From positions 1 to 16,693 of the forward strand of contig AWNV01000064.1 in assembly GCA_000493965.1 (NCBI GenBank): a stretch of 16,693 nt of DNA. The letters run 5' to 3'. Source of the DNA: Candidatus Aminicenans sakinawicola JGI OTU-1 (GTDB lineage Bacteria > Acidobacteriota > Aminicenantia > Aminicenantales > Aminicenantaceae). The position numbers and the translations under genes were made by a program. The notes under the pieces are model-generated. The model was not told the DNA's origin and did no database searches. It worked only from the letters and a program-made list of their open reading frames with translations. Shown here piece after piece: positions 6,908 to 13,904 of the stretch (positions within the stretch are counted from its first letter, which is position 1; each line of letters opens with the position of its first letter).

Positions 6908-7278
6908 AATAGGACTTTAACCTTGATATTCGGAATTAACCAATGAAATCGACAACTGGTCAAAGAAATAAGAAAATTTCTCTTTTTTGCAGCAAATATT
7001 TGATAAAAAAGAAGTTAAGAAATATTCTTACGAGATTCTCTTTTTTTTATTCCCCTTTTTGAACTTAATATTCATTTTACCATATTTTATATCCTAATTT
7101 CAACAACTTTTTTTTAATATATTAAAATCTATTGTTTTAGACCTTATTCTGCACGTTTTTCCCCACAATTTCAGCTATATTTCCTTTTTTTCCATGTAAA
7201 CGAAAATCTGGCGGCTAACTATGAGGGAGTCATGAGGAGAACCAATGTGGATGGGGGAAATTGAGATATTTCATGACC

Positions 7279-8061
7279 TCATTCATCTTTTTCTAATATT
7301 GATGAAATGACATCTCTTACTTCCTGCATCTTAAATCGATATATTTTTCTCAACCTCCCCAAGTTCTCGTTGAGAGGAATATTTGTAGGAAGGCCTAACT
7401 TGTCTGCAATTTTTCTGGCGGGGATCCCGGTTTTACTTTCAATATCATAAAAAGTCATCTGTCCTGTGATAAGAATACCAGAAATATTGACATCCAGTCT
7501 TCCCTTTGTCAATTTAGGTTCATCTATATGGTGCTGTTTTTCTTCGCCTTTTACCTCTTGCTTCTTTGATATCTCTTCCTTTTTTACGGAAGGAGGCAAA
7601 GGGATGCTGCTGCGTTCAACAGTTGGCTTTTTCTCTGGGAAATCCTTTTTTGTTTCATTTTGTCTCTTCCAGCTTATTCCTTCTCTCATCCCATACCCTT
7701 TATAGGCAGGTGAGTTTTTTTGAGAAAATACCCATGAAAGGAAGAGCACCATAAAAGAAGCGGCTACTGTAATAATTAACATGGTGCCCCATCTCTTTTT
7801 GAAGAGGTTTCGAGCTTTTTGTTTGATCCAGTTCCAGTTGAGAACAAGGTGAACCACGACAAGAATAGTGAAAGTAATAGAAAGATACAGGTGGATATTT
7901 CCCCATTGGTGCCTGTGAAGACCCAGGAAGAATTTTTCGGTTTCTTGACCTGTAGGCCCCTCAGCTAAGACAAAGCCCATAAGAAATCCGATTGAGGCCA
8001 GGCTTAAAAGACAAATAAAAAGAAAACTGTCCACAAGATATTTCCAATCTGCTTTTTTCAT
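7279..8061 (-). CDS. DUF4405 membrane protein with cytoplasmic C-terminal domain
   Basis: A 260-residue protein with three hydrophobic helices (about 9-32, 57-77 and 92-111). His49, His51, His57 and His71 flank or lie in the second helix (LHRHQWGNIHLYL...VVVHLVLNWNWI), as in DUF4405 proteins, which look like small b-type cytochrome membrane units. Residues 113-187 are a charged Lys/Glu-rich linker. Residues 188-256 form a compact domain with ISGILITGQMTFYDIESKTG, LGLPTNIPLNENLGRL and a final helix; I have seen this type of domain joined to redox membrane proteins but cannot name its function. The start is supported by GGAAGGAG before the ATG at 8061. It follows the MBL gene by 127 bases and is probably the last gene of the Fur-led operon, although a separate promoter is possible. 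Confidence 0.8.
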   Translation of the reverse strand: MKKADWKYLVDSFLFICLLSLASIGFLMGFVLAEGPTGQETEKFFLGLHRHQWGNIHLYLSITFTILVVVHLVLNWNWIKQKARNLFKKRWGTMLIITVAASFMVLFLSWVFSQKNSPAYKGYGMREGISWKRQNETKKDFPEKKPTVERSSIPLPPSVKKEEISKKQEVKGEEKQHHIDEPKLTKGRLDVNISGILITGQMTFYDIESKTGIPARKIADKLGLPTNIPLNENLGRLRKIYRFKMQEVRDVISSILEKDE

Positions 8062-8188
8062 TTTAAATCTCCTTCCTTTCGTACGGTTTGATTTTCTATA
8101 TTTCTTTTTTGATTTTCAATTGAAATGTTCTTCTATTTGGAAGGACAAACAACTTGAGGCCTGGGATCTGAATGTTTCTTGTCGTTAT

Positions 8189-8914
8189 TCATTCAATTAT
8201 AATTTCCTTTCCGACCCCAATATCGATATAATCATCTTTGTACTCTTTAGCGAAAAGCCTTCTCGCATCGTCTCCCGAGCAGTGGCAGAGTCCTGTCTTC
8301 TTGACATTAATAGATCGAAATACCCCAATGATCTCTTTTATTTCCGCATTTTCAAAGCCAGCCAAATGGAATCCCCCTAAAACCATGAATATATCTTTTT
8401 TAAACAAGTCTTTAACTATAGTAATAATATTAGCGATGCGTGGATGGGAACAGCCTGTCATTAAAACAAGTCCTTCATTTGTTTCTAGAACCAAGGATTG
8501 TTCATTAATCCAGCCTGTAATCACTCCTGTCGTATAGGCCCCTTCGCATATTTTTCGTAACTTTTGGACATCTATAAAATTGGCTCCCATTTTTTTGATT
8601 GATTTTTTGAAGTTCGATGAAAAGAATGCAGGAATCCATACCTCGATTTCAGAGTTTTTTTCAAGAAGTGACTCTAACCCACCAGTGTGGTCTTTATGGT
8701 CATGGGAAAGGAAAACTACGTCAATATTATCAGGAAGGATTCCCATCTTTTCCATGTTAGAAAGCAGTATATTTCCTTTTGTTCCTGTATCGAAAAGAAT
8801 GCTTTTTCCTAAACCGCTTATGAAACAGGAAAACCCCCAATCAGGTTTTAGAATCTCATTATATGGATTATTGTCATAGACAATTCTCATACTCAATGTT
8901 TGTTTTTTTATCAT
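8189..8914 (-). CDS. MBL-fold metallo-hydrolase, COG1237 type
   Basis: This is a 241-residue cytoplasmic metallo-beta-lactamase-fold protein. The metal site motif HDHKDH stands at 71-76, TGCSHPRIANI at 153-163, GGFHL at 180-184 and a C-terminal CHCSG at 210-214. Asp42 in LFDTG is also present. This order (TGCSH, GGFHL, HCSG) matches the COG1237 group, often annotated as 7,8-dihydropterin-6-methyl-4-(beta-D-ribofuranosyl)aminobenzene-5'-phosphate synthase-like; the actual substrate of most members is unknown. ATG at 8914 was chosen 18 bases after the FmdB-type gene, though its ribosome site is poor; ATG at 8890 (MRIVYDNN) is a real alternative. Its place in the operon of Mrp and NifX-like genes is a recurring association in anaerobes. 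Confidence 0.85.
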   Translation of the reverse strand: MIKKQTLSMRIVYDNNPYNEILKPDWGFSCFISGLGKSILFDTGTKGNILLSNMEKMGILPDNIDVVFLSHDHKDHTGGLESLLEKNSEIEVWIPAFFSSNFKKSIKKMGANFIDVQKLRKICEGAYTTGVITGWINEQSLVLETNEGLVLMTGCSHPRIANIITIVKDLFKKDIFMVLGGFHLAGFENAEIKEIIGVFRSINVKKTGLCHCSGDDARRLFAKEYKDDYIDIGVGKEIIIE

Positions 8915-8932
8915 GTCATTTTCTTAGAAATA

Positions 8933-9178
8933 TTAATCTCTGCGGCAGCGATTTCCAGTTGAACAGGGCGGGATTTCACAGCGCTCGGTTCTGCCACAGC
9001 AGGTCAAACCTTTTAAAGACGAAGATGATTGAGATACTTTAGATGGGGCAGAAAATATTTTCTTGAGGTTTTTGCTCCGACAGTGAGGGCAGGATATGTC
9101 TGTTTTCTGGTGAATTGAGCGGAAAAAAACCTCAGTGATTTTCCCGCATTCCTGACATTTAAATTCGTAAATTGGCAT
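8933..9178 (-). CDS. FmdB-family zinc ribbon protein
   Basis: An 81-residue protein opening with MPIYEFKCQECG, the hallmark start of the FmdB family. The ribbon is CQEC...CPHC at residues 8-33 in the first half. A flexible Ser-rich stretch follows, then a Cys-rich tail, CCGRTERCEIPPCSTGNRC. The start at 9178 was chosen over an in-frame GTG at 9202 because the family begins at MPIYEF and because the preceding zinc-ribbon gene stops at 9180, one base earlier. Members are proposed regulatory or metal-binding proteins; the name comes from a formamidase operon. The tail could bind a further metal or an Fe-S cluster, which is inference. Confidence 0.88.
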   Translation of the reverse strand: MPIYEFKCQECGKITEVFFRSIHQKTDISCPHCRSKNLKKIFSAPSKVSQSSSSLKGLTCCGRTERCEIPPCSTGNRCRRD

Positions 9179-9179
9179 A

Positions 9180-9356
9180 TTAACGGCCCATTTTAGCCCC
9201 ACAGTTGGGGCATGTTATCTGATAACATGGAACTCCTGTCTGGTGTTTAACCTTGGTTCCACAGGAGGGGCAGACACAGTAATCGCCAGGGCCTAAGCCT
9301 CTCACGCCGCTCATGCGTCCTCTTCTGCCACCACTGCCTTGTCCTCCTCCTTGCAT
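9180..9356 (-). CDS. Small double-CxxC zinc-ribbon protein, 58 residues
   Basis: This short gene is easily missed. ATG at 9356 follows TAGGGGGTTATAAC, giving a ribosome site 16 bases after the CGGC gene stop. The N terminus is Gly/Arg-rich (MQGGGQGSGGRRGRMSG). A ribbon follows: CVCPSCG at 27-33, His39, then PCYQITCPNCGAKMGR at 43-58. The two CPxCG knuckles are complete and the tight packing against both neighbours leaves no doubt that it is coding. Similar 'CxCPxCG...H..G.PC...CPxCG' proteins occur near Mrp and DiMoCo-type genes in anaerobes. It probably binds zinc or an Fe-S centre; its role is unknown. Confidence 0.85.
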   Translation of the reverse strand: MQGGGQGSGGRRGRMSGVRGLGPGDYCVCPSCGTKVKHQTGVPCYQITCPNCGAKMGR

Positions 9357-9372
9357 GTTATAACCCCCTAGA

Positions 9373-9816
9373 TCAATTGTAATCTTCCATGATCTTTTTG
9401 TCTTCCTTCATCAGATCTCCAGCAAGCTCCTCCAAATTAGATTGTTTCCAGAAGGACAGCTTCTTGTGGGCTTCCAGGTATTTCAGTGGAATTGGATGGG
9501 TTCCTATTACGACAGGCAGGCTGTAATAACTTTCGATAAATTTCTTGAAATGGCTAATACGTGGGCACGGAGGGTAACCGACGACCAAGCCTGTAGCAAG
9601 ATGGATAACCTCAGCACCGTTTTTTATCATTTCTTCCGGAACATATTCGATGTTTCCACCCGGGCATCCTCCGCAGTAGGAGTAGCCGACAACTTCTACA
9701 ACTTCATCTTTAGGATAGAGGGAAAAGGTTCCTACCCTTTCTCTAATAGATCTAAAGCATTTCCCTCCGCCACAAGCCTGGTAGCGGCCGCAAATTATGA
9801 TCCCAATTTTTTTCAT
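9373..9816 (-). CDS. CGGC domain protein, Cys-rich metal-binding candidate
   Basis: A 147-residue soluble protein of the CGGC family, named for the motif at residues 48-51 (YCGGCPGGN). Other cysteines stand at 9 (IIICGRYQACGGGKC, also 15 and 20) and 84 (YPPCPR). A GTHP motif lies near residue 109. The family is proposed to bind metal through these conserved cysteines; no reaction is established. ATG at 9816 follows AAAGGAG at good spacing, 29 bases after the Mrp stop. Position between the Mrp ATPase and two zinc ribbons fits a role in cofactor or metal handling. Confidence 0.88.
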   Translation of the reverse strand: MKKIGIIICGRYQACGGGKCFRSIRERVGTFSLYPKDEVVEVVGYSYCGGCPGGNIEYVPEEMIKNGAEVIHLATGLVVGYPPCPRISHFKKFIESYYSLPVVIGTHPIPLKYLEAHKKLSFWKQSNLEELAGDLMKEDKKIMEDYN

Positions 9817-9845
9817 GGAGACTCCTTTATAAATAAAAATTTAAA

Positions 9846-10664
9846 CTAATCTGCTTTTATTATTTTTTCAACGACCTTGATAAAAGCTTGGCTTGCTTCA
9901 GAGTCAGGCCGTTTGTCAATAAAAGATTCTCCTTCATCCCCAAGGGTTACAATCTGGGGATCAATAGGGATTTTGCCCAGGAACGGGACTCCTAATTCTA
10001 TAGCAGCCCTTTCTCCTCCGCCCTCTTTGAAAAGATCTATTTTTCCCCCGCAGTAAGGGCATGTCATACCGCTCATGTTTTCAATGATTCCTAAAATTTT
10101 AAGTTTAAGCTGCCTAGCGAATGCAATAGCTTTCTTTGAGTCCATGATGGATAACTCTTGAGGTGTTGTGACAACAATTGCTCCTGTTGCAGGGATAAGC
10201 TGAGCAACTGAGAGAGGTTCATCACCAGTGCCTGGAGGGGAATCAATAATCAGCCAGTCCAATTCTCCCCAATCCACATCTGCTAAAAACTGCTGGATGA
10301 CTTTCATCTTCATAGGCCCACGCCAGATAATAGGAGTATCAGGATCCTGGAGAAGGAATGCCATTGAGACCACCGAGAGATTAGTATTTACTGCTACAGG
10401 AATAATTTTCCCATCAGGTGCAGCGTTCAATTTTTTTTGTTCAACTCCAAGAATTTTGGTCAGATTTGGGCCGTGAATATCCACGTCTAAAATACCTACT
10501 TTCATCCCTTTACTGGCAAAAGCAAGAGAGAGATTTGCAGCAACAGTGCTTTTACCTACTCCGCCTTTACCGCTGAAAACGAGGAGCCTATTCTTGATTT
10601 TATCGAGAGTTCTGGAGATTTTTTTTTCTTGTTCCTTAATTTCTTGTTCTCTGATTGATATCAT
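9846..10664 (-). CDS. mrp: Mrp/NBP35-type P-loop ATPase, Fe-S cluster carrier
   Basis: This cytoplasmic MinD-superfamily ATPase of 272 residues is expected to bind and transfer Fe-S clusters (Mrp/ApbC/NBP35 group). The deviant Walker A SGKGGVGKST is at 31-40, switch I DVDIHGPN at 60-67, Walker B-like DWLIIDSPPGTGDEP at 136-150, and the bridging cluster motif CPYC at 202-205 within ENMSGMTCPYCGG. No N-terminal DUF59 domain or NBP35-type four-Cys extension is present; the first 27 residues are a charged helix. Its ATG overlaps the NifX-like gene stop as ATGA, with GGAG as ribosome site. Cotranscription with NifX-type proteins recalls MinD/Mrp partners of the orange protein genes in sulfate reducers. 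Confidence 0.9.
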   Translation of the reverse strand: MISIREQEIKEQEKKISRTLDKIKNRLLVFSGKGGVGKSTVAANLSLAFASKGMKVGILDVDIHGPNLTKILGVEQKKLNAAPDGKIIPVAVNTNLSVVSMAFLLQDPDTPIIWRGPMKMKVIQQFLADVDWGELDWLIIDSPPGTGDEPLSVAQLIPATGAIVVTTPQELSIMDSKKAIAFARQLKLKILGIIENMSGMTCPYCGGKIDLFKEGGGERAAIELGVPFLGKIPIDPQIVTLGDEGESFIDKRPDSEASQAFIKVVEKIIKAD

Positions 10665-11374
10665 TTCTCCGCTTGTCGGAATTTCAAGATAGCATCTTTT
10701 ACATTTCCGTTTATGCCTGTTATGATTTTAATCCCGGATAAATTAAGAACCCTTTCTGCATTTGGGCCGCAATTTCCTGTTAAGACTATATTCACATTTT
10801 TACTTGCGATGAGCTGGGCTGTTTGGATGCCGGCCCCTTGAAGTGCTTCTTTGCTAGGATTTTCTAAAGCTTCAACATCCATTGTCTCAGGGTCAACTAT
10901 TAAGAAGTATTGAGCCCTTCCGAAGCTCGGATCGACCTCTGAATCTAAGTCCATTCCTCTTGAAGTTATGCAGATTTTAAGTTTTTCTGGATGCTGTCTA
11001 TGTTCAGTATAATACCTGCTCCTGGGATGATCTTCTGGTTTATCAGCATGTTCGCACATATCCACACCTGGTTTTAGATCCTGGCTTATAATGTCCTTGA
11101 TGACTTTGTCAATCGGACCCTGTACACCAATGATTGTCTTAATATCATTTTGAGCAAACAGGCCCTGTGCCCTTGGACCCATTCCTCCTGCGATGATATA
11201 GGTTACACCTTTATCAGATAGGTATTTCGGTAGAAATCCGGGTTCATGTCCCGGGTTAGGAATTTCTTCTGTGTGTAAAACCTTCCCTTCTTTGATTTCT
11301 GCAATTGTGTAAGAGGCACACCGACCGAAATGAGGTGAAACATATCCATTGTCTGTAGAAATAGCGATCTTCAT
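10661..11374 (-). CDS. Tandem NifX/NifB-type (dinitrogenase Fe-Mo cofactor) domain protein
   Basis: A 237-residue protein with two copies of the domain found in NifX, NafY, the NifB C terminus and the orange protein (COG1433). Copy one covers residues 1-110 (MKIAISTDNGYVSPHFGRC...IIAGGMGPRAQGLF). Copy two covers about 131-234 (KICITSRGMDLDSEVDPSFGRA...VLTGNCGPNAERVL). Between them is a His-rich linker, CEHADKPEDHPRSRYYTEHRQH. Single-domain members hold Mo-Fe-S type clusters; a fused pair with a His/Cys linker is less usual. No nif structural genes are in the window, so a role in nitrogen fixation should not be assumed. ATG at 11374 follows TAGGAG, 35 bases after the DUF5320 gene. Confidence 0.87.
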   Translation of the reverse strand: MKIAISTDNGYVSPHFGRCASYTIAEIKEGKVLHTEEIPNPGHEPGFLPKYLSDKGVTYIIAGGMGPRAQGLFAQNDIKTIIGVQGPIDKVIKDIISQDLKPGVDMCEHADKPEDHPRSRYYTEHRQHPEKLKICITSRGMDLDSEVDPSFGRAQYFLIVDPETMDVEALENPSKEALQGAGIQTAQLIASKNVNIVLTGNCGPNAERVLNLSGIKIITGINGNVKDAILKFRQAEK

Positions 11375-11409
11375 TCTAACTCCTAGAAAAGTAATTTTAT
11401 ATCGCTATT

Positions 11410-11781
11410 CTATTTCTTTTTCTCAAGCTCTGCAATTTTTTTTGTTATATCTTTCATGTACTGACTAATGTCCTCTGCTTGCTTTTTTAAGTATGAAAGT
11501 TCTTCTTCAGAAGATAGACCTGTCATGTCCGGAGCAGCCTGATAGTATCCTTCTGGTTGAGGAGGAACTGGGTAGTCCGCAAATCTGGCTCTGCCCCAGC
11601 CCATTCCTAGTCCTCGTCCCATGCCTCTTCCAAAACCTCTTGCAAACCCCATTCCTCGCCCGTAACCAAAACCTGGTCCCGGGTTCATATAACCTGGAGT
11701 GGGATAACCGGCACAGTACCCCATACCTCTTCCTGTCATTGGGCCGTATCCCATTGGTCCTGTTCTGTCTCCTCTTGGCAT
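11410..11781 (-). CDS. DUF5320 Gly/Met/Arg-rich small protein
   Basis: A 123-residue protein opening with MPRGDRTGPMGYGPMTGRG, the mark of DUF5320. Residues 20-68 are low-complexity Gly, Met, Arg and aromatic repeats (YGRGMGFARGFGRGMGRG), and residues 88-123 are a predicted coiled coil (EEELSYLKKQAEDISQYMKD). The start at 11781 is fixed by AAAGGAGGTGAG (11786-11797), a near-perfect ribosome site; longer in-frame reading is not needed. Function is unknown; the gene recurs next to NifX-like and Mrp genes in anaerobes. The strongest ribosome site in the operon suggests high protein level, which is inference. Fur-like stops 28 bases upstream. Confidence 0.88.
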   Translation of the reverse strand: MPRGDRTGPMGYGPMTGRGMGYCAGYPTPGYMNPGPGFGYGRGMGFARGFGRGMGRGLGMGWGRARFADYPVPPQPEGYYQAAPDMTGLSSEEELSYLKKQAEDISQYMKDITKKIAELEKKK

Positions 11782-11809
11782 ATTACTCACCTCCTTTACT
11801 ATGCTAATT

Positions 11810-12256
11810 TTATTTACAATTCTTACACAAACCATAAAATGTTAGGTTATGATCTAATACTTTAAAATCGTATTTTTTAGAGAGAATATCTTCAGTTCTT
11901 TTTATTAATTCCAAGTCTTTATCTATGAAATCGTCATAGTCAATTATTTTCCCGCACTCTGTGCAGACAAAATGATAATGTGTCTTCTTTTTTTCGCCTG
12001 ATTTAGATTCGTATCTGCTCTCGCCCGGCCCAAAAATAAGCTTATTTATAAGTCCCATCCGAACCAGCAAATCCAAAGTGCGGTAAACCGTTGTTAGTCC
12101 AATTCCAGGATAAAACTTATAAATGGCAGTATAAATTTCCTTGGCGCTCATATGTTTTGACGTCCGTTTTAGGAGATCAAGGATAGCTTCACGTGGTACT
12201 GTCCATCTGGAGAAATATCCTTGATGTCCGCACCGCCAGTTTCGTGGGCCAGGCAT
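11810..12256 (-). CDS. Fur-family metal-dependent transcriptional regulator
   Basis: A 148-residue repressor of the Fur/PerR/Zur family. The winged helix covers residues 18-90 (VPREAILDLLKRTSKHMSAKEIY and the recognition helix GIGLTTVYRTLDLLVRMGLI). The metal and dimerisation domain follows, with HYHFVCTECGKIIDYDD and the second Zn knuckle at the end, CKNC. Both structural CxxC pairs are present. An N-terminal stretch with Cys9-Gly-His11 precedes the usual start of homology and could add a ligand. Which metal it senses cannot be told from sequence. ATG at 12256 follows AGAGAGG. The gene heads the operon and a Fur box lies at its own transcript start, so autoregulation is likely. Confidence 0.9.
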   Translation of the reverse strand: MPGPRNWRCGHQGYFSRWTVPREAILDLLKRTSKHMSAKEIYTAIYKFYPGIGLTTVYRTLDLLVRMGLINKLIFGPGESRYESKSGEKKKTHYHFVCTECGKIIDYDDFIDKDLELIKRTEDILSKKYDFKVLDHNLTFYGLCKNCK

Positions 12257-12272
12257 TTTTACCTCTCTTAAC

Positions 12273-12291
12273 GATAATGAAAATCATTTTC
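12273..12291. promoter_or_regulatory. Fur box
   Basis: GATAATGAAAATCATTTTC matches the classical 19-bp Fur consensus GATAATGATAATCATTATC at 17 of 19 positions. It lies from the expected transcript start to about 20 bases downstream, directly after the -10 box of the fur-like operon, where bound repressor would block polymerase. Confidence 0.85.
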
Positions 12292-12297
12292 AATAAT

Positions 12298-12326
12298 AAT
12301 ATAGTGGTTTTATCGCAGCTTGTCAA
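12298..12326 (-). promoter_or_regulatory. Sigma70-type promoter of the fur-like nine-gene operon
   Basis: On the minus strand TTGACA (12321-12326) and TATATT (12298-12303) are separated by exactly 17 bases. The -35 box is perfect and the -10 box has one mismatch. Transcription would start near 12291, at the edge of the Fur box. Confidence 0.8.
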
Positions 12327-12368
12327 GTAAATAAATTAAGAAGTTTTAAAGCCAGTTGATATTGCGGA

Positions 12369-12397
12369 TTGTCATCATTCATGACTTGTTATATACT
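12369..12397 (+). promoter_or_regulatory. Sigma70-type promoter of queF
   Basis: TTGTCA (12369-12374) and TATACT (12392-12397) are separated by 17 bases. The start near 12404 leaves a leader of only about 17 bases with AAGAGG as ribosome site, so no preQ1 riboswitch fits. It is divergent from the fur-like promoter, with 42 bases between the -35 boxes. Confidence 0.65.
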
Positions 12398-12420
12398 CAG
12401 AAAAAAGAGGCTAAGAAGAA

Positions 12421-12807
12421 ATGTCAAATATTTCAGATAAAGAGGCAAAGGCTGGCCTATATGTAGAACTTCCCAAAATCGAGACTTTTTCCAATCAGTT
12501 TCCTGATTATGAGATAAAGATAGATATCCCTGAATTTACTTCAGTTTGTCCGATAACAGGCCTACCGGATTTCGGGACGATAGTCATTCGTTATGTACCG
12601 AAAGAGCACTGCTTAGAGCTCAAATCGTTAAAGATGTACGTGTTAGCCTATAGAAACCTCGGGATATTTTATGAAAATGCAGTCAACCGTATTCTTGACG
12701 ATGTTGTTGAAGCCTGCAAGCCTGTGAAGGCTTCGGTTGTCGGAGAATTCAACCCGAGAGGCGGAATAAAATCTGTGATCGAAGCTCATTATCCCAGAAC
12801 CGAATAG
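12421..12807 (+). CDS. queF: NADPH-dependent 7-cyano-7-deazaguanine (preQ0) reductase QueF
   Basis: This cytosolic enzyme reduces the nitrile of preQ0 to the amine of preQ1 with NADPH, the last step before insertion into tRNA by Tgt. It has 128 residues, the short unimodular type. The nucleophile is Cys43 in FTSVCPITGLPDF, with Asp50 as acid. The QueF motif ELKSLKMYVLAYRN stands at 66-79. C-terminal GEFNPRGGIKSVIE is also family-like. ATG at 12421 follows AAGAGG and AAGAAG. It is the only conserved enzyme gene on the plus strand here and faces the queCDE genes from across a glycosyltransferase island, so the pathway is split into two transcripts. Confidence 0.95.
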   Translation: MSNISDKEAKAGLYVELPKIETFSNQFPDYEIKIDIPEFTSVCPITGLPDFGTIVIRYVPKEHCLELKSLKMYVLAYRNLGIFYENAVNRILDDVVEACKPVKASVVGEFNPRGGIKSVIEAHYPRTE

Positions 12808-12919
12808 TGGGTCAAAGCCGAAATTGAGTTAAAGATAAAATAGGAACTTTAGCTGGAAATAATTTTTCTAGTACAGAGGTTATTAATTTGTCTTCGTTAT
12901 AGAGCAGTACAATTAATAA

Positions 12920-13663
12920 TTAAGTATTGAATATCTTGAAATTTCCGATTTTGATTTTTTGTAAATAATAGGCTATTGAAACTCCAATAACACCAAAACC
13001 ATATTTAATACTATGTTTTAAGTTTATTGATGAGACTTCTTCAAAATATTTTGTTGGACAAGTTATTTCACCTATCTCATATCCGGCATAAAAAATTTGA
13101 GCCAACATCTGATTATCAAAAATAAAATCGTCAGAATTAATATCATAATTTATTTTTTCTAACACTTCGCGCGAAAAAGCCCTATATCCAGTATGATATT
13201 CAGACAATTTTTGTCCCATTAAAATATTTTGCCAAAAAGTTAATAAACGATTTGCAAAGTATTTATAAATTGGCATACCTCCTTTTAATGCACCTTTCCC
13301 AAGTATTCGCGAACCTATAACTACCGGATAAACATTGTTTGCTATCAAGTAACACATTGACGGAAGCAATAGTGGAGTATATTGATAATCAGGATGAAGC
13401 ATAACAACAATATCTGCATTAAGTTCTAATGCTTTTTTGTAACACGATTTTTGATTTCCGCCATAACCTTTGTTCTTATCGTGCTTGATTATATGTTTAA
13501 TTCCTATTCTTTTACCAACTTCAACAGTTTTATCGCTACTTAAATCATCAACCAAAATAACTTCATCAACAAAATTAAAAGGTATCTCGTCATAAGTTTT
13601 TTTTAATGTTTTCTCTGCATTATAAGCCGGTAGTACAACAGCAATTTTTTTGTTATTTATCAT
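12920..13663 (-). CDS. Family 2 glycosyltransferase (dolichol-phosphate mannosyltransferase-like)
   Basis: This 247-residue enzyme is expected to move a sugar from a nucleotide donor to a lipid or glycan acceptor at the cytoplasmic face of the membrane. GT-A marks are VVLPAYNAEKTL at 9-20, ILVDDLSSDKT at 36-46 and a DxD-like HPDYQY at 90-95, followed by GYRAFSREVL. It lacks the C-terminal membrane anchors of DPM-type enzymes, although a hydrophobic stretch (YGFGVIGVSIAYYLQ) lies near the end. Codons and flanks are clearly richer in A and T than the neighbours (Lys, Ile, Asn and Tyr high). The ATG at 13663 is preceded by AAAAAAATATTTAAT, with no ribosome site, as is common in Bacteroidota. It stands alone, so acquisition by transfer is likely. 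Acceptor and donor are unknown. Confidence 0.85.
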   Translation of the reverse strand: MINNKKIAVVLPAYNAEKTLKKTYDEIPFNFVDEVILVDDLSSDKTVEVGKRIGIKHIIKHDKNKGYGGNQKSCYKKALELNADIVVMLHPDYQYTPLLLPSMCYLIANNVYPVVIGSRILGKGALKGGMPIYKYFANRLLTFWQNILMGQKLSEYHTGYRAFSREVLEKINYDINSDDFIFDNQMLAQIFYAGYEIGEITCPTKYFEEVSSINLKHSIKYGFGVIGVSIAYYLQKIKIGNFKIFNT

Positions 13664-13781
13664 ATTAAATATTTTTTTTGTTGAATAAAATATATTAACA
13701 AAGCTAATCTAAATTATTCCGATAAATTAAATACCTATATTAGTAATAAATAAATGCCATTTTATTTCACTATGTAATATT

Positions 13782-13904
13782 TTAAACCATATTGTAAAAT
13801 TTTTCTTTGTCAATGTCTTCTATTTTATTCATGATGATTTTAGCTTCTTTCAGACTGCCTATTTTCAGGTAACAACTGGTTAATTTGTTTAGGCATTCTG
13901 ACCG
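13782..13904 (-). pseudogene. Possible TPR-like coding relic
   Basis: Between the stop codons, one minus-strand frame reads 40 residues including CLNKLTSCYLKIGSLKEAKI and ends IEDIDKEKFYNMV. The spacing of Leu, Tyr, Gly and Ala matches one tetratricopeptide repeat helix pair. There is no start codon at its beginning and the queE gene ends only 27 bases upstream, so it would be the remaining tail of a lost gene. A downstream ATG at 13832 would leave only 16 codons. Chance resemblance cannot be excluded. Confidence 0.3.

Larger units (their letters stand above)
6563..7278. other. Gene-poor AT-rich intergenic region
   Basis: No gene longer than about 40 codons is convincing here. It contains the btuF promoter, the terminator hairpin at 6680-6714, the nested hairpins and small ORF at 6725-6907, and then about 370 bases (6908-7278) rich in A and T runs in which nothing was recognised. 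Confidence 0.6.

Noticed and set aside
9179..9202. GTG start extending the FmdB-type protein by eight residues
   Set aside because: The extension overlaps the 58-residue zinc ribbon gene, and the family starts at MPIYEF.
9442..9849. Plus-strand open frame of 135 codons
   Set aside because: It is antisense to the well-supported CGGC gene and has no ribosome site or family features.
10661..11374. Nitrogen-fixation locus
   Set aside because: The NifX-type domain also occurs in non-diazotrophs, and no nifHDK, nifE/N or nifB radical SAM gene is present.
12327..12420. preQ1 riboswitch before queF
   Set aside because: The leader from the likely promoter is only about 17 bases, and no preQ1 aptamer core was found upstream of queF or queC.
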